From the NCBI GenBank assembly GCA_032209605.1, contig JASFXZ010000074.1, forward strand, positions 744,001 through 808,000: 64,000 nucleotides of DNA, written 5' to 3'. The translations under genes were made by a program, and so were the position numbers. Under the pieces are notes generated by a model. The model saw nothing but the letters and a program-made list of their open reading frames with translations. It searched no databases and was not told where the DNA came from. This DNA comes from Mactromeris polynyma. Taxonomy: Eukaryota > Mollusca > Bivalvia > Venerida > Mactridae. Shown in pieces: positions 22,392-33,500 of the stretch; the stretch's first letter is position 1; each line of letters opens with the position of its first letter.

Positions 22392-22943
22392 CTTGACATA
22401 TTTACGTAAAAAAAAATTTCAGCTAAAAATCAAAATCGCGTACAGGTCTTGACCTGTGATAGAATTTCATTTTTCGGAAAAAAATATTTCTCTCCAATTT
22501 TGCTCATTTTTTGAGGACTTAAAGACTTACCTACCCCATCGACGAAAATGTCTTCAGCTTTGCAATATATCCATTTTAAATGTTTCCCGAGGTTTTCGCA
22601 AAAATCACGTAAGTTATGAGAATTTCTATCTTCGAAAAAAGAAATGTCTCTCCGATTAACCTAGAGTCAGTCAGAGTCAGTCAGAGTCAGTCAGAGTCTG
22701 TCAGAGTCTGTCAGAGTCAGTCAGAGTCTGTCAGAGTCAGTCAGAGTCTGTCAGAGTCAGTCAGAGTCTGTCAGAGTCAGTCAGAGTCTGTCAGAGTCAG
22801 TCAGAGTCAGTCAGTGTCTGTCAGAGTCAGTCAGAGTCAGACAGAGTCAGTCAGAGTCACCATAAGCCGTAGATTTAGTTGAAAGTATACATATATATAT
22901 ATATTTCAATAGTGTTCATCAAGACGAACAAAATGATGTATTA

Positions 22944-25900
22944 CTTGACATATTTACGTAAACAAAAATTTCAGCTAAATATCAAAATCGCGTACAGGTC
23001 TTGACCTGTGATAGAATTTCATTTTTCGGAAAAAAATATTTCTCTCCAATTTTGCTCATTTTTTCAGGACTTAAAGACTTACCTACCCCATCGACGAAAA
23101 TGTCTTCAGCTTTGCAATATATCCATTTTAAATGTTTCCCGAGGTTTTCGCAAAAATCACGTAAGTTATGAGAATTTCTATCTTCGAAAAAAGAAATGTC
23201 TCTCCGATTAACCTAGAGTCAGTCAGAGTCAGTCAGAGTCTGTCAGAGTCTGTCAGAGTCAGTCAGAGTCTGTCAGAGTCAGTCAGAGTCTGTCAGAGTC
23301 AGTCAGAGTCTGTCAGAGTCAGTCAGAGTCTGTCAGAGTCAGTCAGAGTCAGTCAGTGTCTGTCAGAGTCAGTCAGAGTCAGACAGAGTCAGTCAGAGTC
23401 ACCATAAGCCGTAGATTTAGTTGAAAGTATACATATATATATATATTTCAATAGTGTTCATCAAGACGAACAAAATGATGTATTACTTGACATATTTACG
23501 TAAAAAAAAATTTCAGCTAAAAATCAAAATCGCGTACAGGTCTTGACCTGTGATAGAATTTCATTTTTCGGAAAAAAATATTTCTCTCCAATTTTGCTCA
23601 TTTTTTCAGGACTTAAAGACTTACCTACCCCATCGACGAAAATGTCTTCAGCTTTGCAATATATCCATTTTAAATGTTTCCCGAGGTTTTCGCAAAAATC
23701 ACGTAAGTTATGAGAATTTCTATCTTCGAAAAAAGAAATGTCTCTCCGATTAACCTAGAGTCAGTCAGAGTCAGTCAGAGTCAGTCAGAGTCTGTCAGAG
23801 TCTGTCAGAGTCAGTCAGAGTCTGTCAGAGTCAGTCAGAGTCTGTCAGAGTCAGTCAGAGTCTGTCAGAGTCAGTCAGAGTCTGTCAGAGTCAGTCAGAG
23901 TCAGTCAGTGTCTGTCAGAGTCAGTCAGAGTCAGACAGAGTCAGTCAGAGTCACCATAAGCCGTAGATTTAGTTGAAAGTATACATATATATATATATTT
24001 CAATAGTGTTCATCAAGACGAACAAAATGATGTATTACTTGACATATTTACGTAAAAACAAATTTCAGCTAAAAATCAAAATCGCGTACAGGTCTTGACC
24101 TGTGATAGAATTTCATTTTTCGGAAAAAAATATTTCTCTCCAATTTTGCTCATTTTTTCAGGACTTAAAGACTTACCTACCCCATCGACGAAAATGTCTT
24201 CAGCTTTGCAATATATCCATTTTAAATGTTTCCCGAGGTTTTCGCAAAAATCACGTAAGTTATGAGAATTTCTATCTTCGAAAAAAGAAATGTCTCTCCG
24301 ATTAACCTAGAGTCAGTCAGAGTCAGTCAGAGTCAGTCAGAGTCTGTCAGAGTCTGTCAGAGTCAGTCAGAGTCTGTCAGAGTCAGTCAGAGTCTGTCAG
24401 AGTCAGTCAGAGTCTGTCAGAGTCAGTCAGAGTCTGTCAGAGTCAGTCAGAGTCAGTCAGTGTCTGTCAGAGTCAGTTAGAGTCAGACAGAGTCAGTCAG
24501 AGTCACCATAAGCCGTAGATTTAGTTGAAAGTATACATATATATATATATTTCAATAGTGTTCATCAAGACGAACAAAATGATGTATTACTTGACATATT
24601 TACGTAAAAAAAAATTTCAGCTAAAAATCAAAATCGCGTACAGGTCTTGACCTGTGATAGAATTTCATTTTTCGGAAAAAAATATTTCTCTCCAATTTTG
24701 CTCATTTTTTCAGGACTGAAAGACTTACCTACCCCATCGACGAAAATGTCTTCAGCTTTGCAATATATCCATTTTAAATGTTTCCCGAGGTTTTCGCAAA
24801 AATCACGTAAGTTATGAGAATTTCTATCTTCGAAAAAAGAAATGTCTCTCCGATTAACCTAGAGTCAGTCAGAGTCAGTCAGAGTCAGTCAGAGACTGTC
24901 AGAGTCTGTCAGAGTCAGTCAGAGTCTGTCAGAGTCAGTCAGAGTCTGTCAGAGTCAGTCAGAGTCTGTCAGAGTCAGTCAGAGTCTGTCAGAGTCAGTC
25001 AGAGTCAGTCAGTGTCTGTCAGAGTCAGTCAGAGTCAGACAGAGTCAGTCAGAGTCACCATAAGCCGTAGATTTAGTTGAAAGTATACATATATATATAT
25101 ATTTCAAAAGTGTTCATCAAGACGAACAAAATGATGTATTACTTGACATATTTACGTAAAAACAAATTTCAGCTAAAAATCAAAATCGCGTACAGGTCTT
25201 GACCTGTGATAGAATTTCATTTTTCGGAAAAAAATATTTCTCTCCAATTTTGCTCATTTTTTGAGGACTTAAAGACTTACCTACCCCATCGACGAAAATG
25301 TCTTCAGCTTTGCAATATATCCATTTTAAATGTTTCCCGAGGTTTTCGCAAAAATCACGTAAGTTATGAGAATTTCTATCTTCGAAAAAAGAAATGTCTC
25401 TCCGATTAACCTTGAGTCAGTCAGAGTCAGTCAGAGTCAGTCAGAGTCTGTCAGAGTCTGTCAGAGTCAGTCAGAGTCTGTCAGAGTCAGTCAGAGTCTG
25501 TCAGAGTCAGTCAGAGTCTGTCAGAGTCAGTCAGAGTCTGTCAGAGTCAGTCAGAGTCAGTCAGTGTCTGTCAGAGTCAGTCAGAGTCAGACAGAGTCAG
25601 TCAGAGTCACCATAAGCCGTAGATTTAGTTGAAAGTATACATATATATATATATTTCAATAGTGTTCATCAAGACGAACAAAATGATGTATTACTTGACA
25701 TATTTACGTAAAAAAAAATTTCAGCTAAAAATCAAAATCGCGTACAGGTCTTGACCTGTGATAGAATTTCATTTTTCGGAAAAAAATATTTCTCTCCAAT
25801 TTTGCTCATTTTTTGAGGACTTAAAGACTTACCTACCCCATCGACGAAAATGTCTTCAGCTTTGCAATATATCCATTTTAAATGTTTCCCGAGGTTTTCG

Positions 25901-26245
25901 CAAAAATCACGTAAGTTATGAGAATTTCTATCTTCGAAAAAAGAAATGTCTCTCCGATTAACCTAGAGTCAGTCAGAGTCAGTCAGAGTCAGTCAGAGTC
26001 TGTCAGAGTCTGTCAGAGTCAGTCAGAGTCTGTCAGAGTCAGTCAGAGTCTGTCAGAGTCAGTCAGAGTCTGTCAGAGTCAGTCAGAGTCTGTCAGAGTC
26101 AGTCAGAGTCAGTCAGTGTCTGTCAGAGTCAGTCAGAGTCAGACAGAGTCAGTCAGAGTCACCATAAGCCGTAGATTTAGTTGAAAGTATACATATATAT
26201 ATATATTTCAATAGTGTTCATCAAGACGAACAAAATGATGTATTA
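22944..26245 (+). repeat. Higher-order segment, 3302 bp, first tandem copy
   Basis: Six units (542 + 5 x 552 bp). The tag order is: short minisatellite, plain, GTCAGTTAGA, GGACTGAAAG plus GACTGTCAGA, GAGG plus CCTTGAG, GAGG. The same order restarts 3302 bp downstream. Confidence 0.85.
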
Positions 26246-29200
26246 CTTGACATATTTACGTAAACAAAAATTTCAGCTAAAAATCAAAATCGCGTACAGG
26301 TCTTGACCTGTGATAGAATTTCATTTTTCGGAAAAAAATATTTCTCTCCAATTTTGCTCATTTTTTCAGGACTTAAAGACTTACCTACCCCATCGACGAA
26401 AATGTCTTCAGCTTTGCAATATATCCATTTTAAATGTTTCCCGAGGTTTTCGCAAAAATCACGTAAGTTATGAGAATTTCTATCTTCGAAAAAAGAAATG
26501 TCTCTCCGATTAACCTAGAGTCAGTCAGAGTCAGTCAGAGTCTGTCAGAGTCTGTCAGAGTCAGTCAGAGTCTGTCAGAGTCAGTCAGAGTCTGTCAGAG
26601 TCAGTCAGAGTCTGTCAGAGTCAGTCAGAGTCTGTCAGAGTCAGTCAGAGTCAGTCAGTGTCTGTCAGAGTCAGTCAGAGTCAGACAGAGTCAGTCAGAG
26701 TCACCATAAGCCGTAGATTTAGTTGAAAGTATACATATATATATATATTTCAATAGTGTTCATCAAGACGAACAAAATGATGTATTACTTGACATATTTA
26801 CGTAAAAAAAAATTTCAGCTAAAAATCAAAATCGCGTACAGGTCTTGACCTGTGATAGAATTTCATTTTTCGGAAAAAAATATTTCTCTCCAATTTTGCT
26901 CATTTTTTCAGGACTTAAAGACTTACCTACCCCATCGACGAAAATGTCTTCAGCTTTGCAATATATCCATTTTAAATGTTTCCCGAGGTTTTCGCAAAAA
27001 TCACGTAAGTTATGAGAATTTCTATCTTCGAAAAAAGAAATGTCTCTCCGATTAACCTAGAGTCAGTCAGAGTCAGTCAGAGTCAGTCAGAGTCTGTCAG
27101 AGTCTGTCAGAGTCAGTCAGAGTCTGTCAGAGTCAGTCAGAGTCTGTCAGAGTCAGTCAGAGTCTGTCAGAGTCAGTCAGAGTCTGTCAGAGTCAGTCAG
27201 AGTCAGTCAGTGTCTGTCAGAGTCAGTCAGAGTCAGACAGAGTCAGTCAGAGTCACCATAAGCCGTAGATTTAGTTGAAAGTATACATATATATATATAT
27301 TTCAATAGTGTTCATCAAGACGAACAAAATGATGTATTACTTGACATATTTACGTAAAAACAAATTTCAGCTAAAAATCAAAATCGCGTACAGGTCTTGA
27401 CCTGTGATAGAATTTCATTTTTCGGAAAAAAATATTTCTCTCCAATTTTGCTCATTTTTTCAGGACTTAAAGACTTACCTACCCCATCGACGAAAATGTC
27501 TTCAGCTTTGCAATATATCCATTTTAAATGTTTCCCGAGGTTTTCGCAAAAATCACGTAAGTTATGAGAATTTCTATCTTCGAAAAAAGAAATGTCTCTC
27601 CGATAAACCTAGAGTCAGTCAGAGTCAGTCAGAGTCAGTCAGAGTCTGTCAGAGTCTGTCAGAGTCAGTCAGAGTCTGTCAGAGTCAGTCAGAGTCTGTC
27701 AGAGTCAGTCAGAGTCTGTCAGAGTCAGTCAGAGTCTGTCAGAGTCAGTCAGAGTCAGTCAGTGTCTGTCAGAGTCAGTTAGAGTCAGACAGAGTCAGTC
27801 AGAGTCACCATAAGCCGTAGATTTAGTTGAAAGTATACATATATATATATATTTCAATAGTGTTCATCAAGACGAACAAAATGATGTATTACTTGACATA
27901 TTTACGTAAAAAAAAATTTCAGCTAAAAATCAAAATCGCGTACAGGTCTTGACCTGTGATAGAATTTCATTTTTCGGAAAAAAATATTTCTCTCCAATTT
28001 TGCTCATTTTTTCAGGACTGAAAGACTTACCTACCCCATCGACGAAAATGTCTTCAGCTTTGCAATATATCCATTTTAAATGTTTCCCGAGGTTTTCGCA
28101 AAAATCACGTAAGTTATGAGAATTTCTATCTTCGAAAAAAGAAATGTCTCTCCGATTAACCTAGAGTCAGTCAGAGTCAGTCAGAGTCAGTCAGAGACTG
28201 TCAGAGTCTGTCAGAGTCAGTCAGAGTCTGTCAGAGTCAGTCAGAGTCTGTCAGAGTCAGTCAGAGTCTGTCAGAGTCAGTCAGAGTCTGTCAGAGTCAG
28301 TCAGAGTCAGTCAGTGTCTGTCAGAGTCAGTCAGAGTCAGACAGAGTCAGTCAGAGTCACCATAAGCCGTAGATTTAGTTGAAAGTATACATATATATAT
28401 ATATTTCAATAGTGTTCATCAAGACGAACAAAATGATGTATTACTTGACATATTTACGTAAAAACAAATTTCAGCTAAAAATCAAAATCGCGTACAGGTC
28501 TTGACCTGTGATAGAATTTCATTTTTCGGAAAAAAATATTTCTCTCCAATTTTGCTCATTTTTTGAGGACTTAAAGACTTACCTACCCCATCGACGAAAA
28601 TGTCTTCAGCTTTGCAATATATCCATTTTAAATGTTTCCCGAGGTTTTCGCAAAAATCACGTAAGTTATGAGAATTTCTATCTTCGAAAAAAGAAATGTC
28701 TCTCCGATTAACCTTGAGTCAGTCAGAGTCAGTCAGAGTCAGTCAGAGTCTGTCAGAGTCTGTCAGAGTCAGTCAGTGTCTGTCAGAGTCAGTCAGAGTC
28801 AGACAGAGTCAGTCAGAGTCACCATAAGCCGTAGATTTAGTTGAAAGTATACATATATATATATATTTCAATAGTGTTCATCAAGACGAACAAAATGATG
28901 TATTACTTGACATATTTACGTAAAAAAAAATTTCAGCTAAAAATCAAAATCGCGTACAGGTCTTGACCTGTGATAGAATTTCATTTTTCGGAAAAAAATA
29001 TTTCTCTCCAATTTTGCTCATTTTTTCAGGACTTAAAGACTTACCTACCCCATCGACGAAAATGTCTTCAGCTTTGCAATATATCCATTTTAAATGTTTC
29101 CCGAGGTTTTCGCAAAAATCACGTAAGTTATGAGAATTTCTATCTTCGAAAAAAGAAATGTCTCTCCGATTAACCTAGAGTCAGTCAGAGTCAGTCAGAG

Positions 29201-29457
29201 TCAGTCAGAGTCTGTCAGAGTCTGTCAGAGTCAGTCAGAGTCTGTCAGAGTCAGTCAGAGTCTGTCAGAGTCAGTCAGAGTCTGTCAGAGTCAGTCAGAG
29301 TCTGTCAGAGTCAGTCAGAGTCAGTCAGTGTCTGTCAGAGTCAGTCAGAGTCAGACAGAGTCAGTCAGAGTCACCATAAGCCGTAGATTTAGTTGAAAGT
29401 ATACATATATATATATATTTCAATAGTGTTCATCAAGACGAACAAAATGATGTATTA
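26246..29457 (+). repeat. Higher-order segment, second tandem copy
   Basis: Repeats the 22944 tag order at a constant +3302 offset through the unit at 28444. That unit has lost 90 bp of minisatellite. The sixth unit (28906) lacks the GAGG change of its counterpart. Confidence 0.82.
28444..28905 (+). repeat. Full unit with contracted minisatellite, 462 bp
   Basis: Segment A and tail are intact, but nine 10-bp words are missing compared with its counterpart at 25142. This is the largest minisatellite contraction in the window. The CCTTGAGTCA change at 28712-28721 makes a perfect TGAGTCA heptamer. Confidence 0.92.
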
Positions 29458-30561
29458 CTTGACATATTTACGTAAAAAAAAATTTCAGCTAAAAATCAAA
29501 ATCGCGTACAGGTCTTGACCTGTGATAGAATTTCATTTTTCGGAAAAAAATATTTCTCTCCAATTTTGCTCATTTTTTCAGGACTTAAAGACTTACCTAC
29601 CCCATCGACGAAAATGTCTTCAGCTTTGCAATATATCCATTTTAAATGTTTCCCGAGGTTTTCGCAAAAATCACGTAAGTTATGAGAATTTCTATCTTCG
29701 AAAAAAGAAATGTCTCTCCGATTAACCTAGAGTCAGTCAGAGTCAGTCAGAGTCAGTCAGAGTCTGTCAGAGTCTGTCAGAGTCAGTCAGAGTCTGTCAG
29801 AGTCAGTCAGAGTCTGTCAGAGTCAGTCAGAGTCTGTCAGAGTCAGTCAGAGTCTGTCAGAGTCAGGCAGAGTCAGTCAGTGTCTGTCAGAGTCAGTCAG
29901 AGTCAGACAGAGTCAGTCACAGTCACCATAAGCCGTAGATTTAGTTGAAAGTATACATATATATATATATTTCAATAGTGTTCATCAAGACGAACAAAAT
30001 GATGTATTACTTGACATATTTACGTAAAAACAAATTTCAGCTAAAAATCAAAATCGCGTACAGGTCTTGACCTGTGATAGAATTTCATTTTTCGGAAAAA
30101 AATATTTCTCTCCAATTTTGCTCATTTTTTCAGGACTTAAAGACTTACCTACCCCATCGACGAAAATGTCTTCAGCTTTGCAATATATCCATTTTAAATG
30201 TTTCCCGAGGTTTTCGCAAAAATCACGTAAGTTATGAGAATTTCTATCTTCGAAAAAAGAAATGTCTCTCCGATTAACCTAGAGTCAGTCAGAGTCAGTC
30301 AGAGTCAGTCAGAGTCTGTCAGAGTCTGTCAGAGTCAGTCAGAGTCTGTCAGAGTCAGTCAGAGTCTGTCAGAGTCAGTCAGAGTCTGTCAGAGTCAGTC
30401 AGAGTCTGTCAGAGTCAGGCAGAGTCAGTCAGTGTCTGTCAGAGTCAGTCAGAGTCAGACAGAGTCAGTCACAGTCACCATAAGCCGTAGATTTAGTTGA
30501 AAGTATACATATATATATATATTTCAATAGTGTTCATCAAGACGAACAAAATGATGTATTA

Positions 30562-33500
30562 CTTGACATATTTACGTAAAAACAAATTTCAGCTAAAAAT
30601 CAAAATCGCGTACAGGTCTTGACCTGTGATAGAATTTCATTTTTCGGAAAAAAATATTTCTCTCCAATTTTGCTCATTTTTTCAGGACTTAAAGACTTAC
30701 CTACCCCATCGACGAAAATGTCTTCAGCTTTGCAATATATCCATTTTAAATGTTTCCCGAGGTTTTCGCAAAAATCACGTAAGTTATGAGAATTTCTATC
30801 TTCGAAAAAAGAAATGTCTCTCCGATTAACCTAGAGTCAGTCAGAGTCAGTCAGAGTCAGTCAGAGTCTGTCAGAGTCTGTCAGAGTCAGTCAGAGTCAG
30901 TCAGAGTCAGTCAGAGTCTGTAAGAGTCAGTCAGAGTCCGTCAGAGTCAGTCAGAGTCCGTCAGAGTCAGTCAGAGTCAGTCAGTGTCTGTCAGAGTCAG
31001 TCAGAGTCAGACAGAGTCAGTCAGAGTCACCATAAGCCGTAGATTTAGTTTAAAGTATACATATATATATATATTTCAATAGTGTTCATCAAGACGAACA
31101 AAATGATGTATTATTCGAAAAAAGAAATGTCTCTCCGATTAACCTAGAGTCAGTCAGAGTCAGTCAGAGTCAGTCAGAGTCTGTCAGAGTCTGTCAGAGT
31201 CTGTCAGAGTCAGTCAGAGTCTGTCAGAGTCAGTCAGAGTCTGTCAGAGTCAGTCAGAGTCTGTCAGAGTCAGTCAGAGTCTGTCAGAGTCAGTCAGAGT
31301 CTGTCAGAGTCAGTCAGAGTCTGTCAGAGTCAGTCAGAGTCTGTCAGAGTCAGGCAGAGTCAGTCAGTGTCTGTCAGAGTCAGTCAGAGTCAGACAGAGT
31401 CAGTCACAGTCACCATAAGCCGTAGATTTAGTTGAAAGTATACATATATATATATATTTCAATAGTGTTCATCAAGACGAACAAAATGATGTATTACTTG
31501 ACATATTTACGTAAAAACAAATTTCAGCTAAAAATCAAATTCGCGTACAGGTCTTGACCTGTGATAGAATTTCATTTTTCGGAAAATAATATTTCTCTCC
31601 AATTTTGCTCATTTTTTCAGGACTTAAAGACTTACCTACCCCATCGACGAAAATGTCTTCAGCTTTGCAATATATCCATTTTAAATGTTTCCCGAGGTTT
31701 TCGCAAAAATCACGTAAGTTATGAGAATTTCTATCTTCGAAAAAAGAAATGTCTCTCCGATTAACCTAGAGTCAGTCAGAGTCAGTCAGAGTCAGTCAGA
31801 GTCTGTCAGAGTCTGTCAGAGTCAGTCAGAGTCTGTCAGAGTCAGTCAGAGTCTGTCAGAGTCAGTCAGAGTCCGTCAGAGTCAGTCAGAGTCCGTCAGA
31901 GTCAGTCAGAGTCAGTCAGTGTCTGTCAGAGTCAGTCAGAGTCAGACAGAGTCAGTCAGAGTCACCATAAGCCGTAGATTTAGTTTAAAGTATACATATA
32001 TATATATATTTCAATAGTGTTCATCAAGACGAACAAAATGATGTATTATTCGAAAAAAGAAATGTCTCTCCGATTAACCTAGAGTCAGTCAGAGTCAGTC
32101 AGAGTCAGTCAGAGTCTGTCAGAGTCTGTCAGAGTCAGTCAGAGTCTGTCAGAGTCAGTCAGAGTCTGTCAGAGTCAGTCAGAGTCTGTCAGAGTCAGTC
32201 AGAGTCTGTCAGAGTCAGGCAGAGTCAGTCAGTGTCTGTCAGAGTCAGTCAGAGTCAGACAGAGTCAGTCACAGTCACCATAAGCCGTAGATTTAGTTGA
32301 AAGTATACATATATATATATATTTCAATAGTGTTCATCAAGACGAACAAAATGATGTATTACTTGACATATTTACGTAAAAACAAATTTCAGCTAAAAAT
32401 CAAAATCGCGTACAGGTCTTGACCTGTGATAGAATTTCATTTTTCGGAAAAAAATATTTCTCTCCAATTTTGCTCATTTTTTCAGGACTTAAAGACTTAC
32501 CTACCCCATCGACGAAAATGTCTTCAGCTTTGCAATATATCCATTTTAAATGTTTCCCGAGGTTTTCGCAAAAATCACGTAAGTTATGAGAATTTCTATC
32601 TTCGAAAAAAGAAATGTCTCTCCGATTAACCTAGAGTCAGTCAGAGTCAGTCAGAGTCAGTCAGAGTCTGTCAGAGTCTGTCAGAGTCAGTCAGAGTCAG
32701 TCAGAGTCAGTCAGAGTCTGTCAGAGTCAGTCAGAGTCCGTCAGAGTCAGTCAGAGTCCGTCAGAGTCAGTCAGAGTCAGTCAGTGTCTGTCAGAGTCAG
32801 TCAGAGTCAGACAGAGTCAGTCAGAGTCACCATAAGCCGTAGATTTAGTTTAAAGTATACATATATATATATATTTCAATAGTGTTCATCAAGACGAACA
32901 AAATGATGTATTATTCGAAAAAAGAAATGTCTCTCCGATTAACCTAGAGTCAGTCAGAGTCAGTCAGAGTCAGTCAGAGTCTGTCAGAGTCTGTCAGAGT
33001 CTGTCAGAGTCAGTCAGAGTCTGTCAGAGTCAGTCAGAGTCTGTCAGAGTCAGTCAGAGTCTGTCAGAGTCAGTCAGAGTCTGTCAGAGTCAGTCAGAGT
33101 CTGTCAGAGTCAGTCAGAGTCTGTCAGAGTCAGTCAGAGTCTGTCAGAGTCAGGCAGAGTCAGTCAGTGTCTGTCAGAGTCAGTCAGAGTCAGACAGAGT
33201 CAGTCACAGTCACCATAAGCCGTAGATTTAGTTGAAAGTATACATATATATATATATTTCAATAGTGTTCATCAAGACGAACAAAATGATGTATTACTTG
33301 ACATATTTACGTAAAAACAAATTTCAGCTAAAAATCAAATTCGCGTACAGGTCTTGACCTGTGATAGAATTTCATTTTTCGGAAAATAATATTTCTCTCC
33401 AATTTTGCTCATTTTTTCAGGACTTAAAGACTTACCTACCCCATCGACGAAAATGTCTTCAGCTTTGCAATATATCCATTTTAAATGTTTCCCGAGGTTT

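Larger units (their letters stand above)
22392..30561 (+). repeat. Run of 15 full units
   Basis: Unit starts are 22392, 22944 (542 bp), 23486, 24038, 24590, 25142, 25694, 26246 (542), 26788, 27340, 27892, 28444 (462), 28906, 29458 and 30010. Tags: acceptor-position GAGG at 22392, 25142, 25694 and 28444; GTCAGTTAGA at 24038 and 27340; GGACTGAAAG with GACTGTCAGA at 24590 and 27892; CCTTGAGTCA in place of CCTAGAGTCA at 25142 and 28444; GTCAGGCAGA/GTCACAGTC at 29458 and 30010. The unit at 27340 has CGATAAACC, which removes the stop before the minisatellite and lengthens the open frame there to 138 codons. Confidence 0.92.

Noticed and set aside
27404..27820. Longest open frame, 138 codons, possibly a repeat protein
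   Set aside because: Produced by one TTA-to-ATA change (CGATAAACC) in unit 27340 that removes the stop before the minisatellite. A similar single change explains the 129-codon frame at 57381-57770.
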